64,000 nucleotides of DNA from Priestia taiwanensis (GTDB lineage Bacteria; Bacillota; Bacilli; Bacillales; Bacillaceae_G), in the NCBI RefSeq assembly GCF_014638355.1, contig NZ_BMFK01000001.1, positions 449,160-513,159 on the forward strand, written 5' to 3'. Each line of letters opens with the position of its first letter. Positions within the stretch are counted from its first letter, which is position 1. Made by a program: the position numbers and the translations under genes. The notes beneath the pieces are model-generated. The model was not told the DNA's origin and did not search any database. It was given only the letters and a program-made list of their open reading frames with translations. Positions 44,472 through 53,594 of the stretch are shown here, in pieces.

Positions 44472-44666
44472 ATGGAATTGAACTATGAGAAAGTAAAGGC
44501 CCACACAGAGAATAAGAAGCAGGAACTTTTACGTATGTTAGAGAATGACCAATTATCACCAGAAGCACGCGAAAATGTTGAAGTAGACTTACGGATTACA
44601 CAATACATGTTAGAGTTGATAGAGATGAATCATTACTCTCGGGGAATTGATGGTTCTGTATCTTAA
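44472..44666 (+). CDS. Small conserved-looking hypothetical protein, 64 aa
   Basis: A charged helical protein (MELNYEKVKAHTENKKQELLRMLEND...) with no membrane segment. Two helices with heptad-like spacing suggest a coiled-coil hairpin. ATG at 44472 follows AGGTG with good spacing. It ends in its own hairpin terminator. Function unknown. Confidence 0.65.
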   Translation: MELNYEKVKAHTENKKQELLRMLENDQLSPEARENVEVDLRITQYMLELIEMNHYSRGIDGSVS

Positions 44667-44687
44667 TTTTTTACCAAAGAAAGCGAA

Positions 44688-44716
44688 AACGTGCCATTAT
44701 TTGGCGCGTTTTTTTC
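44688..44716 (+). terminator. Rho-independent terminator
   Basis: AACGTGCCA and TGGCGCGTT pair with one mismatch, followed by TTTTT. Confidence 0.75.
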
Positions 44717-44830
44717 ATGATGTAATCTTTTTGTCATTATTTTTTTGTCAGATTGTAACCTTCTTTTAACCAATTGAGAACGACTATCTTATACAATAAG
44801 CATATCATGAAAAAAAGGGTGATGAGCGCG

Positions 44831-44962
44831 GTGTTAATAACGGAAATTGGGGTCTTTATGTGTTTAGCAATTATTTTCTTTTCTTTTCTTGCATATGTTA
44901 TCCATCAACTCCGCTCCCCGAGAAAGAAAGCGAAAGAGAGAAGAACGATACGCTTCAAATAA
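44831..44962 (+). CDS. Small single-pass membrane protein
   Basis: A 43-62 residue protein depending on start. The core is one strong membrane helix (ITEIGVFMCLAIIFFSFLAYVIHQL) followed by a very basic tail (RSPRKKAKERRTIRFK). GTG at 44831 has AGGGTGAT correctly placed; ATG 44822 and ATG 44807 are alternatives. Function unknown; it resembles the many short membrane peptides of Bacillus. Confidence 0.5.
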   Translation: MLITEIGVFMCLAIIFFSFLAYVIHQLRSPRKKAKERRTIRFK

Positions 44963-45030
44963 ATGCGGGTTACTTTATTGTTTTTCGGTCATACTAATGG
45001 CAATGAAATGATAAAAGGTGATGATACATA

Positions 45031-45408
45031 GTGAAACGTTTATTTGTCATTGTTTGTTTGATTATGTGCGTTTCGTTGATGCCTGGACAAGTGTATGCTG
45101 CGAAAGCGTCATATAATGAAGCATTTTTATCAACGTTATTTCCAAAGATGAATACGATGATTGAAAAACGATACGGCATATTGAGACAGTATGATTGTGT
45201 GAAAATTCTTTCGTTAACGAAAAAGTATCCGCAGGCGTATGTTTATGAAACGAAGGTAGAGCTCATTACATATACGGGGAACTATGAGCCGCCGTTTGAA
45301 CGGTTAACTTTTACGTTAAATAATGAGGAAGGCGATTGGAATGTTGTAAAAATGAACGTCTTAAAATTGCCAAATTCCTTTACCTTTTCATGTAAAAAGC
45401 CTTCTTGA
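45031..45408 (+). CDS. Secreted DUF3888-like protein
   Basis: A 125-residue protein with a signal peptide (MKRLFVIVCLIMCVSLMPGQ, cleavage after YAA near residue 24). The mature part, EAFLSTLFPKMNTMIEKRYG...YETKVELITYTGNYEPPFERLTFTL, follows the pattern of DUF3888 secreted proteins. Function unknown. The start is GTG with AAAGGTGATGAT upstream. A hairpin terminator overlaps its last codons. Confidence 0.72.
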   Translation: MKRLFVIVCLIMCVSLMPGQVYAAKASYNEAFLSTLFPKMNTMIEKRYGILRQYDCVKILSLTKKYPQAYVYETKVELITYTGNYEPPFERLTFTLNNEEGDWNVVKMNVLKLPNSFTFSCKKPS

Positions 45409-45420
45409 AGGCTTTTTTTA
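45393..45420 (+). terminator. Rho-independent terminator overlapping the stop codon
   Basis: AAAAAGCCTTC and GAAGGCTTTTTTT pair over TT; the left arm is in the last codons of the DUF3888-like gene. Confidence 0.8.
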
Positions 45421-45503
45421 TATGGAAAAGTTTGTTATGATTAAGTTGTAAGTGAAATTTTCTTTTGCTTTTGGAGAGGTAGAAGAGGAATGGAGGGATT
45501 TGC

Positions 45504-45923
45504 TTGTTGGCAATTTCATTATTTGCAATAGGTATTCTTCTTATTATTGTGGAGATGTTGACTGGTACGTTTGTGCTTTTATGGCTAGGTATCGCAACAC
45601 TTGCAGCTTCGGCTGTCATCTTTACGACCGAATCAATTTGGTTAGCATTACTTGTCTTTGCAGTAACAGCCATTGGGTTATGGTTAGGTACGAAGAAGTT
45701 TGGAAAGAACGTACACAAAGGTCAAGACCTACAAAGTGGCATTTACAGTTACATTGGGAAAGAAGTACTTGTACATTCTGTTGACAAGAAGGATAATACG
45801 ATTGGAACAATCATGATTCACGGAGAAGAATGGATTGTAAAGAGTTCTCGATCACTTATTGCAAACCAAAAAGTAAGTATTAAAGACATTGAAGGCGCTA
45901 CCTTAATGGTGGAGGCTATATAG
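45504..45923 (+). CDS. NfeD family membrane protein
   Basis: A 139-residue protein. Three hydrophobic segments (about 3-22, 26-41 and 45-63) are followed by a soluble OB-fold domain (GKEVLVHSVDKKDNTIGTIMIHGEEWIVKS). This is the short NfeD type that partners with flotillin/SPFH proteins. The SPFH gene follows after 21 bases. The start is TTG 45504 or TTG 45507, with GGAGGG at 45492-45497. Confidence 0.87.
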   Translation: MLAISLFAIGILLIIVEMLTGTFVLLWLGIATLAASAVIFTTESIWLALLVFAVTAIGLWLGTKKFGKNVHKGQDLQSGIYSYIGKEVLVHSVDKKDNTIGTIMIHGEEWIVKSSRSLIANQKVSIKDIEGATLMVEAI

Positions 45924-45944
45924 AGATCAAAGGGGGAAATGTAG

Positions 45945-46913
45945 ATGGGAGAGATTCCAGTTACAACAATTATTATTGGTGTTATTGTTTTATTCATTGC
46001 TATTATTTTGCTATCAAGTATCCGTATTGTACGTCAGGCAGAGGTCTACCTTGTTGAGCGATTAGGTAAATATCACCGTAAGATGGAAAGTGGCATTCAC
46101 ATTGTGATTCCATTTATTGAACGTGTTGCTAGTAAGAAGTCGCTTCGTGAGACAGTAGTAGACTTCCCACCACAGGCGATGATTACAAAGGATAATGTTA
46201 GTATTCAAGTAGATACAGTTGTATTCTTCCAAATTACGGATCCTGTGCGTCATGAGTACGAAATTGCGAATGCATTAGCGGCGATTTCGAACTTAACAGC
46301 GACAACATTACGTAATTTAATCGGGGAACTAGATTTAGATGAAACGTTAACGAGCCGTGATACGGTTAACTCGAAGCTTCGTACGGTACTTGACCAAGCA
46401 ACAGATAAATGGGGCTTAAAAGTAAATCGTGTGGAGATTCGTAATATCATTCCACCACATGACATTCAAAATGCGATGGAGCGTCAAATGCAAGCAGAGC
46501 GTCTACGTCGTGAGCAAGTCCTGAATGCACAAGGGGAGAAAGAATCGAAAATCCTTCGTGCAGAAGGGGAAAAGCAATCAAAAGTACTGGAAGCAGAAGG
46601 GGAGCGTTTGAGCCAAGTAGAACGTGCTCGTGGGGAGAAAGACTCCCAAATCCTTCGTGCAGAAGGGGAAGCGGAAGCAATCGTGAAATTAGCGGAAGCG
46701 AAAGCTTCAGCTGAGAAAGTTGTCTTAGAGACGTGGAAGGACATAGCTCCTACACCAGAAATGGTACAACTTCGCTCAATGGAAGCGATGGAGAAAGTGG
46801 CAGAAGGAAAAGCGTCAAAACTCGTTATCCCAACAGATGCAACACGCCTATTAGGAATGGTTGAAAGCGTCAAAGAAGTGTGGCGTGATAGCGAAGGGAA
46901 AGAGAAGAAATAA
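45945..46913 (+). CDS. SPFH/Band 7 (stomatin/QmcA-like) membrane protein
   Basis: A 322-residue protein with an N-terminal membrane anchor (residues 6-26), then a Band 7 domain (AEVYLVERLGKYHRKMESGIHIVIPFIERV) to about 180. A charged coiled coil follows with a repeated GEKxSKxLRAEGE unit, four times in tandem between 205 and 245. The C-terminus (KASKLVIPTDATRLLGMV) is typical of stomatin/QmcA. These scaffold membrane microdomains and quality-control proteases. It forms an operon with the NfeD gene, as in many bacteria. Confidence 0.92.
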   Translation: MGEIPVTTIIIGVIVLFIAIILLSSIRIVRQAEVYLVERLGKYHRKMESGIHIVIPFIERVASKKSLRETVVDFPPQAMITKDNVSIQVDTVVFFQITDPVRHEYEIANALAAISNLTATTLRNLIGELDLDETLTSRDTVNSKLRTVLDQATDKWGLKVNRVEIRNIIPPHDIQNAMERQMQAERLRREQVLNAQGEKESKILRAEGEKQSKVLEAEGERLSQVERARGEKDSQILRAEGEAEAIVKLAEAKASAEKVVLETWKDIAPTPEMVQLRSMEAMEKVAEGKASKLVIPTDATRLLGMVESVKEVWRDSEGKEKK

Positions 46914-46919
46914 AGAAGA

Positions 46920-46952
46920 AGCACCTTTTCATGGAGAAAAGGTGTTTTTTTA
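46920..46952 (+). terminator. Rho-independent terminator
   Basis: GCACCTTTTC and GAAAAGGTGT pair over ATGGA, followed by TTTTTT. Confidence 0.85.
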
Positions 46953-47165
46953 TGGAGTGAATTGGTCAAGAGAAGATACTTTGTACATGGATATTATAAT
47001 GTTAATTATCATGAAGTGGATATTGAGTGATTTGAAGGTGGTATTAATAATATTAAAATTAATATTTAAATAATTAATTTTTAAGTTAAAAAATATTTAT
47101 TTTATTGTTTTTAATTTCTTTTTCTTGTTATATAATGAAATCAATAAGAAGGAAAGGATTCCATT

Positions 47166-47531
47166 ATGGCCTATAAAGTAATAACAAATTGTCCTGTTTG
47201 TAGTGAAACGTTGAAAATTACAAAGTTACATTGTTCTCATTGTCACACTACAATCGAAAATGAATTTGAGTTATCTAAGTTAGCATCTTTATCAAAGGAT
47301 CAGCTTCATTTTGTGGAAGTATTTCTAACATGCAGAGGGAATATCAAAGAGGTGGAAAAGGAACTAGGGATTTCGTATCCGACAGTTCGAGGCAAGCTAA
47401 CAGACATTATTTCATCCCTTGGATATGTACAGAAGAAGAAAAATGAAGTAGATGAGCAAAAAGTTGTCACCATGTTGGAAAATGGCGAAATCACACCAGA
47501 AGAAGCCATTAAACTCTTAAAAGACGAATAG
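47166..47531 (+). CDS. DUF2089 family protein (zinc ribbon plus HTH-like)
   Basis: A 121-residue protein. An N-terminal zinc ribbon (CPVCSETL...LHCSHCHTTIE) is followed by an HTH-like region (NIKEVEKELGISYPTVRGKLTDIISSLGY) and a short C-terminal SHOCT-like tail (VVTMLENGEITPEEAIKLLKDE). DUF2089 proteins look like transcriptional regulators. The next two genes follow within 13 and 6 bases and share the tail motif, so it probably regulates this small operon. GAAGGAAAGG precedes the ATG. Confidence 0.85.
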   Translation: MAYKVITNCPVCSETLKITKLHCSHCHTTIENEFELSKLASLSKDQLHFVEVFLTCRGNIKEVEKELGISYPTVRGKLTDIISSLGYVQKKKNEVDEQKVVTMLENGEITPEEAIKLLKDE

Positions 47532-47544
47532 GGAGGAATTTACG

Positions 47545-47931
47545 ATGAAAGAGGAAATTACAAGAGTGTTAACAATGGTCCAAGAAGGAAAGATTGATGC
47601 GGATAAGGGGTCAGAACTGATTCAAGTATTGCAGGCGAAAGAAGAAACAAATAAGCTTTCTGAAAAAACGGCTACCTATTTAAACAAAACATTAAAACTC
47701 CGTGTTGTTTCATCTCAAGATGATAACGTCACTGTGAATTTGCCAATCAAACTTGTTAAGACGTTACTAGTGGCCGGGCATAGCATCGCAGCGAGTCTTC
47801 CACAGTCGGAAAAATACGTGAAAGATCTAGATATAGCTCTTATTATGGAAGCGATTGAAAACGAATTAGATGGTCAAATTGTTGATATTAAATCGGCAGA
47901 CGGCGATACCGTTTCCATCATCATTGAGTAG
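47545..47931 (+). CDS. SHOCT-like/YvlB N-terminal-type protein
   Basis: A 128-residue protein. The N-terminus (ITRVLTMVQEGKIDADKGSELIQVL) is the SHOCT-like helical pair found at the start of YvlB-type proteins and is repeated at the end of the preceding DUF2089 protein. The remainder (TLKLRVVSSQDDNVTVNLPIKLVKTLL) resembles the following gene product. Middle gene of a three-gene operon of unknown role. Confidence 0.75.
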   Translation: MKEEITRVLTMVQEGKIDADKGSELIQVLQAKEETNKLSEKTATYLNKTLKLRVVSSQDDNVTVNLPIKLVKTLLVAGHSIAASLPQSEKYVKDLDIALIMEAIENELDGQIVDIKSADGDTVSIIIE

Positions 47932-47937
47932 TTATTC

Positions 47938-48192
47938 ATGATGCATATAAAAGTGAAAGCAAAAAATGTGCGCTTCACCATTCCAGTTCCATATGCGATG
48001 TTAAATATTGCAATCTCCATTTTTCATTCGAAATTAGTTCAGCAAAATGTAAGCAAAAAAACGGACTTTCCTTTTCAGCAACTAGATAAAAAAATGCTAA
48101 AGTCTATCGTCAAGGATTTGAAAAATTATAAGGGACTTGTACTAGTAGATGTCAAAGCTAAGGACGGGACGGAAGTTAAGGTTAGACTATAA
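47938..48192 (+). CDS. Hypothetical protein related to the preceding gene's C-terminal part
   Basis: An 84-residue protein, IKVKAKNVRFTIPVPYAMLNIAISIF... ending LVLVDVKAKDGTEVKVRL. The pattern parallels residues 48-128 of the preceding protein (both have a beta pair, an amphipathic helix and a closing DVKxxDG(D/T)xVxxxx), so it looks like a shortened paralogue without the SHOCT part. Two ATGs (47938, 47941) have only a weak ribosome site, so it is probably translated by coupling. Confidence 0.65.
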   Translation: MMHIKVKAKNVRFTIPVPYAMLNIAISIFHSKLVQQNVSKKTDFPFQQLDKKMLKSIVKDLKNYKGLVLVDVKAKDGTEVKVRL

Positions 48193-48201
48193 TACACCGG
48201 G

Positions 48202-48253
48202 AAAAGCCTCATTTCTCGTTTTATACAATCGAGAAATGGGGCTTTGTTTATTT
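48202..48253 (+). terminator. Rho-independent terminator
   Basis: AAGCCTCATTTCTCG and CGAGAAATGGGGCTT pair with one mismatch over 10 bases, followed by TGTTTATTTT. Confidence 0.8.
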
Positions 48254-48382
48254 TACTACTAGTGGAAAGTCTGATAACATCTCCACCATGTCGAAAAGAC
48301 ATCCCTATTTCTATTCATATTCCTATAGGCTTGTCACATATATTTAGACTAGCTGTCATTTATTATGGAGTAGGTGGGGGAA

Positions 48383-49213
48383 GTGGGCTTGGAGTATGTA
48401 ACGGAGCGGGTATTGTTTATTTCGTTGTTCATTATGATTATTCATTGTATTGATACATCTGCATATGCGACAAGGTTATCGGGGGCGCGAGTTGGGTACT
48501 TGGCGTCGGCTTTTTCGTTATTTAATGTGATGGTCATTGTGTCACGTATGTCGAATATGATCCAGCAACCGTTGACAGGAAGCTTAGTGGATATTGCGGG
48601 TGACTTATCGTATATTGATGCGCTCGTATGGGTGGAGCATCAATATCGTTTTATTATTGCGGCGTGTACAGTTGGGACAGTACTTGGTATTCTGTTCTTT
48701 CCGACGTTTATTTCGTTATTCTCACGGGCGCTGTTTCACTTGTCGATTGAGAGGGGTTCAATTGTTCGCTTGATACGAAAGTGTCTAACCCCTTCGTATA
48801 TATTACGTGCATGCAAGCATATTACGGTTCCGAGATTTTCGTATTTAAAAGGTGTGAAGTTTAAGCATATTTCGTTCTCATTATTAATTACAAATACGCT
48901 CATTACGGCGATTTATACAGTTGGTGTGTTATCTTCGTTGTTTGCGGCACTTCTGATCCCGCAACATGCATCTACGGCAATTATGGCATCTGGATTAATT
49001 AACGGCGTAGCGACAATTCTTATTTTCGTTCTTGTTGATCCGAAGGTGGCAATATTGGCTGATGAAGTATCAAATCGAAAGGGAAGTTATGCGCAGTTGA
49101 AGGCGGTTACATTAACGATGATTGTATCGCGTCTGTTAGGGACAATCCTTGCTCAAATTATTTTTGTGCCAGCAGCTTATTATGTTGCATGGTTTACGAA
49201 ATTTTTGTTATAA
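48383..49213 (+). CDS. amj: Lipid II flippase, Amj family
   Basis: About 276 residues with six to eight membrane helices. The start (IDTSAYATRLSGARVGYLASAFSLFNVMVIVSRMSNMIQQP) and the end (ANEVSNRKGS-like ADEVSNRKGSYAQLKAVTLTMIVSRLLGT) match Amj of B. subtilis, the alternate flippase that moves lipid II when MurJ is absent or blocked. Several starts are possible (GTG 48374, GTG 48383, TTG 48389) behind AGGTGGGGG. It is a lone gene; in B. subtilis amj is under sigma-M, but no such promoter was identified here. Confidence 0.85.
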   Translation: MGLEYVTERVLFISLFIMIIHCIDTSAYATRLSGARVGYLASAFSLFNVMVIVSRMSNMIQQPLTGSLVDIAGDLSYIDALVWVEHQYRFIIAACTVGTVLGILFFPTFISLFSRALFHLSIERGSIVRLIRKCLTPSYILRACKHITVPRFSYLKGVKFKHISFSLLITNTLITAIYTVGVLSSLFAALLIPQHASTAIMASGLINGVATILIFVLVDPKVAILADEVSNRKGSYAQLKAVTLTMIVSRLLGTILAQIIFVPAAYYVAWFTKFLL

Positions 49214-49308
49214 AATGTAAAAAATGAAACATAAAATTATACACGTTGTAACAGAAATTATGATAGAATAAAGAATAATCAATAATTGAGTAAAGGTGGT
49301 CAAATTTA

Positions 49309-50079
49309 TTGGCAGACTTAGAAGACCTTAGTGATATTATCTATATTAATGGAGATCGTCATAATCAATGTTATACGACGACAGGGATTACGTTTGAAGA
49401 GTTCTCAAGCTCACTCGTATGTCCATTGAAAAATGTGTTGTTGTTAAAGCATCGATTCGAATGGGCTGATTTCAATCTTATGTCACGCTTTGATTATGTC
49501 GAGCAAGAGAACGTGGCACGATTGATGGATGACGATGTCCATGAGTATGGAGAGTTTTGTTGGGTAGATTTTGAAGATAGTAGTGATTTAGACGAACTCG
49601 AACCGTCTGAAATTGCATCGTTGCTCTATTTAGGGCATATGAAAGAGCCGCTAAATAAAGCGTTTTTTCCTATTTTAAATAATACATATGCTTATTTATC
49701 TGAGGAAGATGGTCGTTATACGAAAGTATACTATAAAAAGCTGTATGATTTTTTATTTATGCTATGTAATGTTATTCCATTAAAGCTTTCGGATTCACAA
49801 AAACGAAAAATGTTTTTCTTCCAACGTCCGAAACAACTATCATCGATTTCTATTCATGTGATGGAAGCTCTGCTCCCTATCATGGAAGAAGGAATGATTA
49901 TTGATTTGTCGAAGAAAGTAGATACAAGGAAGGCAATCGAAATCCCGATATACAAGATTCAAAGCGGAAGGGAATCGATGGAGTTCTTTACGTACGAAGA
50001 GAAATATTCAAAAATTTCCTCAATTTATGGGAAATTGGTATATATGAAGAAAGAGCAACAATGGAGATTAGAAAGTTAA
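49309..50079 (+). CDS. Hypothetical protein, 256 aa
   Basis: A soluble, acidic protein with no named domain that I can recognise. It contains many aromatic residues (FCWVDFEDSSDLDELEPSEIASLLYLGHM) and a basic central region (SQKRKMFFFQRPKQLSS). The pattern of loosely spaced acidic helices suggests a nucleic-acid-binding or oxalate/formate-type regulator of Bacillus, but this is not supported enough to name. TTG start with AAAGGTGG 10 bases upstream. Terminator follows directly. Confidence 0.7.
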   Translation: MADLEDLSDIIYINGDRHNQCYTTTGITFEEFSSSLVCPLKNVLLLKHRFEWADFNLMSRFDYVEQENVARLMDDDVHEYGEFCWVDFEDSSDLDELEPSEIASLLYLGHMKEPLNKAFFPILNNTYAYLSEEDGRYTKVYYKKLYDFLFMLCNVIPLKLSDSQKRKMFFFQRPKQLSSISIHVMEALLPIMEEGMIIDLSKKVDTRKAIEIPIYKIQSGRESMEFFTYEEKYSKISSIYGKLVYMKKEQQWRLES

Positions 50080-50081
50080 TA

Positions 50082-50117
50082 CAAGAAAAAGGCTGTCCGC
50101 GGGCAGCCTTTTTCTTA
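50082..50117. terminator. Bidirectional terminator
   Basis: AGAAAAAGGCTG and CAGCCTTTTTCT pair around CCGCGGG, between convergent genes. Confidence 0.85.
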
Positions 50118-50119
50118 CA

Positions 50120-50443
50120 TTATGTGTTATAGATGATCGTGAAAATGACGGAGAAAAGTCCAAATCCAATTGTGGTGAAAGCGAGAACCTTTTGGCGGAA
50201 TATCCATGTGATTGTTCCTAAAATAATTGCCGTTGTCCCTAAAATGAAAGGTAAGAAGACAAGGGAGGACAATGCGATAAATAAAGCTGTATATCCAATA
50301 GTGAGTCCTACTCTTCTGTTGGAATAGCGCTCACTAGAAGTTGCATAAGAGTGAATAGAAGGAGAAATTTCTGCTGCGTATTCTTCGTCATCTTTTTTCT
50401 TTTTGGTGCGGTGATATGGGTATTTGTTGCTTGATCTTTTCAT
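50120..50443 (-). CDS. Small membrane protein with charged N-terminal tail
   Basis: A 107-residue protein. About 45 charged or polar residues (YHRTKKKKDDEEYAAEI) precede two membrane helices (GLTIGYTALFIALSSLVFLPFILGTTAIILG and the last 20 residues). The pattern resembles DUF4190-like proteins of Bacillus. GAGGTTATT precedes the ATG. Function unknown. Confidence 0.65.
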   Translation of the reverse strand: MKRSSNKYPYHRTKKKKDDEEYAAEISPSIHSYATSSERYSNRRVGLTIGYTALFIALSSLVFLPFILGTTAIILGTITWIFRQKVLAFTTIGFGLFSVIFTIIYNT

Positions 50444-50531
50444 AATAACCTCACTTTCTACTGCAAGATACTGTTAGTTTTGCTTACGTGTTTTCGATTT
50501 ATAAATGGAAAATATAAGAGGGGGAACGTGT

Positions 50532-51206
50532 ATGACGTGGTTAGAGCAAGGCGAAAAGTTATGGAATGAGAATGCATCGTTTTGGAGCAATGGAAGCAAA
50601 CACATGTGGGACAATGGAAGTCGGAGTGGTGTCGTACCATTTATGAAGAAATATGTACCACAAGGAGCAAACATACTGGATGTTGGTTGCGGGGATGGCT
50701 ACGGTTCGTACTTGTTAGCGAAAGAAGGATACAACGTCGTTGGCATGGATTATTCCGGAGAAATGGTAAACACTGCAACTGGACATAATAAAGAGAAAAA
50801 CGTCTCGTTTGTAAAAGGGGATATGTGCCACATGCCATTTGAAGACGGGACATTTGCTAGTATTATGGCGATTACGTCTGTGGAATGGACGGAATCCCCG
50901 CTGCAAGCTGTTCAAGAATTTTACCGTGTGTTAGAAGATGGTGGGAAGTGTTGTGTGGCAATATTGGGACCAACTGCAAAGCCACGTGAGAGAAGCTATC
51001 AACGCTTATACGGGGAGAAAGTCGTGTGTAATACGATGATGCCATGGGAATTTGGCCGCCTTGCCTGTGAGAACGGATTTGTACATATCGATGGATACGG
51101 CGTGTATAAACGAGGAGTTGAGGAGATATGTATAGCGGACTTGTCGATATCACTGAAACAATCGTTGTCGTTCATGTGGGTGTTCATGCTGGAGAAGAAG
51201 GCGTGA
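50532..51206 (+). CDS. Class I SAM-dependent methyltransferase
   Basis: A 224-residue methyltransferase. Motif I is ILDVGCGDGYGSYLLAKEG (about residues 47-65), motif II ends VGMDYSGEMV, and the post-motif FVKGDMCHMPFEDGTFASI precedes the catalytic region. It belongs to the Methyltransf_11 type and is about the usual length. The substrate is unknown. ATG at 50532 follows GAGGGGG. It is independent of the fhs gene downstream, 71 bases away. Confidence 0.87.
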   Translation: MTWLEQGEKLWNENASFWSNGSKHMWDNGSRSGVVPFMKKYVPQGANILDVGCGDGYGSYLLAKEGYNVVGMDYSGEMVNTATGHNKEKNVSFVKGDMCHMPFEDGTFASIMAITSVEWTESPLQAVQEFYRVLEDGGKCCVAILGPTAKPRERSYQRLYGEKVVCNTMMPWEFGRLACENGFVHIDGYGVYKRGVEEICIADLSISLKQSLSFMWVFMLEKKA

Positions 51207-51277
51207 TAATGCTTGGTAGTTCGGAGTCACGCGTGCTAAAATAAAGATGCAAATAGAATCAGGTGGAGGTAGAGGAC

Positions 51278-52966
51278 ATGACAATAAAAGTACCAGTTAA
51301 ATCAGATATCGAAATTGCACAAGAAGCAGCAAAGAAACCGATTAAAGATATAGCAAATGGATTAGACATAGTAGAAGAGGAATTAGAACTATACGGTCAT
51401 TATAAGGCGAAGTTATCACTAGATATCTTTAACCGATTACAGGACAAAGAGGATGGGAAAGTCATCTTCGTTACCTCTATTAATCCGACGCCTGCCGGAG
51501 AAGGAAAGTCAACGGTAACAGTAGGACTTGGGCAAGCGTTAAATAAATTAGGCAAGAATGCAGTTGTTGCACTTCGCGAACCATCGCTTGGACCAACAAT
51601 GGGAATCAAGGGTGGAGCAACTGGTGGCGGCTATTCACAAGTTATTCCGATGGAGGAAATCAACCTTCATTTCACTGGCGATATTCACGCGATTACAACA
51701 GCAAATAACGCTTTAGCAGCATTCATTGATAACCATATGCAACAAGGAAACGAGTTGCAAATTGATACACGTAAAATTATGTGGAAGCGCGTTGTGGACT
51801 TAAATGACCGTGCGCTTCGCAAAATCGTCATCGGTCTAGGTGGACCAGTACAAGGTGTACCACGTGAAGACGGATTTGATATTACAGTAGCATCGGAAAT
51901 TATGGCCATTCTTTGCTTAGCGAATGACTTACAAGACTTAAAAACACGTTTAGCAAAAATCGTTGTAGCGTACAATACAAGCAACGAGCCAGTAACGGTA
52001 CATGATTTAGGTGTAGAAGGTGCCTTAACACTTCTATTAAAAGATGCAATTAAGCCGAACTTAGTACAAACGTTAGAACATACACCAGCTATTATTCACG
52101 GTGGACCGTTCGCCAATATTGCCCATGGTTGTAACAGTGTTATCGCAACGAAAATGGCGTCTAAACTAGGCGACTATGTTGTAACAGAAGGTGGATTCGG
52201 AGCCGACCTTGGTGGGGAGAAGTTCTTAAATATTAAAGCGCGCAGTGCAAACATCAAGCCAGAAGCGGTTGTTATCGTAGCAACTATTCGTGCGCTGAAA
52301 ATGCACGGTGGCGTAGCGAAAGACGCGTTAAAAGAAGAGAACGTAGAAGCGCTTGAGAATGGCTTACAAAACCTACAAAAGCACGTGGAAACAATTCAAG
52401 CATTCAGTTTACCGTTTGTTATCGCAGTGAACCGTTTCGTTGCCGATAGTGACAATGAAATCGCATGCTTAATGAACTGGTGCGAGACGAATGGCTATCC
52501 AGTATCGTTAACAGAAGTATGGGAAAAAGGCGGTAATGGTGGCCTTGATCTAGCGGAGAAAGTGCTACATATAATTGAAACAAGCGAAAATAACTTCAAG
52601 CCATTATACGATGTAGAAGCATCGATTGAAGAGAAGTTAACGACGATTGCGACGACAGTATACGGCGCAACGAAAGTAACGTTCACACCACAAGCGAAGA
52701 AACAACTTCTTCAATTTGAAGGAGAAGGTTGGAGTAACTTGCCAATCTGCGTAGCGAAGACACAATATTCGCTGTCAGATGATGCGACGAAATTAGGTCG
52801 TCCAGAAGACTTTGAAATTACAGTTCGTGAATTACGTCCGAAGATTGGTGCGGGATTCATTGTTGCCTTAACAGGTGACGTATTAACGATGCCAGGTCTT
52901 CCGAAGAAGCCAGCTGCCCTTCAAATGGACGTAGATGCGGACGGAAATGCAGTAGGCTTATTCTAA
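51278..52966 (+). CDS. fhs: Formate-tetrahydrofolate ligase
   Basis: A 562-residue ATP-dependent enzyme making 10-formyl-THF from formate and THF, in one-carbon metabolism. The ATP loop [13 protein letters not shown] lies near residue 66. Other signatures are [27 protein letters not shown] (split here), [16 protein letters not shown] and [15 protein letters not shown]. The length agrees with the family. ATG at 51278 is preferred to an upstream ATG inside the GGTGGAGG ribosome site. Monocistronic, with a hairpin terminator. Confidence 0.96.
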   Translation: MTIKVPVKSDIEIAQEAAKKPIKDIANGLDIVEEELELYGHYKAKLSLDIFNRLQDKEDGKVIFVTSINPTPAGEGKSTVTVGLGQALNKLGKNAVVALREPSLGPTMGIKGGATGGGYSQVIPMEEINLHFTGDIHAITTANNALAAFIDNHMQQGNELQIDTRKIMWKRVVDLNDRALRKIVIGLGGPVQGVPREDGFDITVASEIMAILCLANDLQDLKTRLAKIVVAYNTSNEPVTVHDLGVEGALTLLLKDAIKPNLVQTLEHTPAIIHGGPFANIAHGCNSVIATKMASKLGDYVVTEGGFGADLGGEKFLNIKARSANIKPEAVVIVATIRALKMHGGVAKDALKEENVEALENGLQNLQKHVETIQAFSLPFVIAVNRFVADSDNEIACLMNWCETNGYPVSLTEVWEKGGNGGLDLAEKVLHIIETSENNFKPLYDVEASIEEKLTTIATTVYGATKVTFTPQAKKQLLQFEGEGWSNLPICVAKTQYSLSDDATKLGRPEDFEITVRELRPKIGAGFIVALTGDVLTMPGLPKKPAALQMDVDADGNAVGLF

Positions 52967-53002
52967 AAAGTTACGTTATATGATAGAATAGACTTTCGTA
53001 AG

Positions 53003-53045
53003 AATCCAAGCGTTGGAATAGACACGACGCTTGGTTTTCTTTTTG
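53003..53045 (+). terminator. Rho-independent terminator of fhs
   Basis: CCAAGCGT and ACGCTTGG pair over 12 bases, followed by TTTTCTTTTTG. Confidence 0.8.
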
Positions 53046-53065
53046 TCATAAGGAGGAAACCAACG

Positions 53066-53575
53066 ATGTTTGATCCAACTATTTTCGAAAATTTAAAAGT
53101 TGTCACAGAAGGTGCTGTATACGATTTAGATTTAGACGGCATCATACAGGTGACAGACCGAAAAGATATGATTGATATGGCACATATGGGCCGTCATTAT
53201 GAAATTTCGTTTCGAGTAGGCGATGCACCAATTACGGCAACGCTACAATTACGTGTCGATGCGAAAAATTGGAGCGATGAAGTGTTGGAACATCAGACAG
53301 AGTCAAGCTGTCAGATTGGCGTTCGTTTTACCGGAATGGTCGAACAGAATGTGGCGACATATAAAGAGATGCAACATATGCTACAGGCGAAGTGGGGCGA
53401 AGGAAGAACAATTAAGCAACGCCTTTCGTATGCACCTTGTGAAGAGAATGTAGCGTATGAATATATAATAGATATACACTTTAATAAAGGTATCAATGAA
53501 GATCATATTGATGATTTGCCAGTCATGATTGAATATATGGTAGAAACAATCGAAGAGCTTCGTAAATGGATGTAA
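53066..53575 (+). CDS. Hypothetical protein, 169 aa
   Basis: A soluble protein with no domain I recognise. The start MFDPTIFENLKVVTEGAVYDLDLDG and the middle YEISFRVGDAPITATLQLRVDAKNW suggest a beta-sandwich; the C-terminus is helical (LPVMIEYMVETIEELRKWM). It is upstream of and close to the helicase gene (19 bases), so they are probably co-transcribed. AAGGAGG precedes the ATG. Confidence 0.75.
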   Translation: MFDPTIFENLKVVTEGAVYDLDLDGIIQVTDRKDMIDMAHMGRHYEISFRVGDAPITATLQLRVDAKNWSDEVLEHQTESSCQIGVRFTGMVEQNVATYKEMQHMLQAKWGEGRTIKQRLSYAPCEENVAYEYIIDIHFNKGINEDHIDDLPVMIEYMVETIEELRKWM

Positions 53576-53594
53576 CGAGTAAAGGAGAATAACA

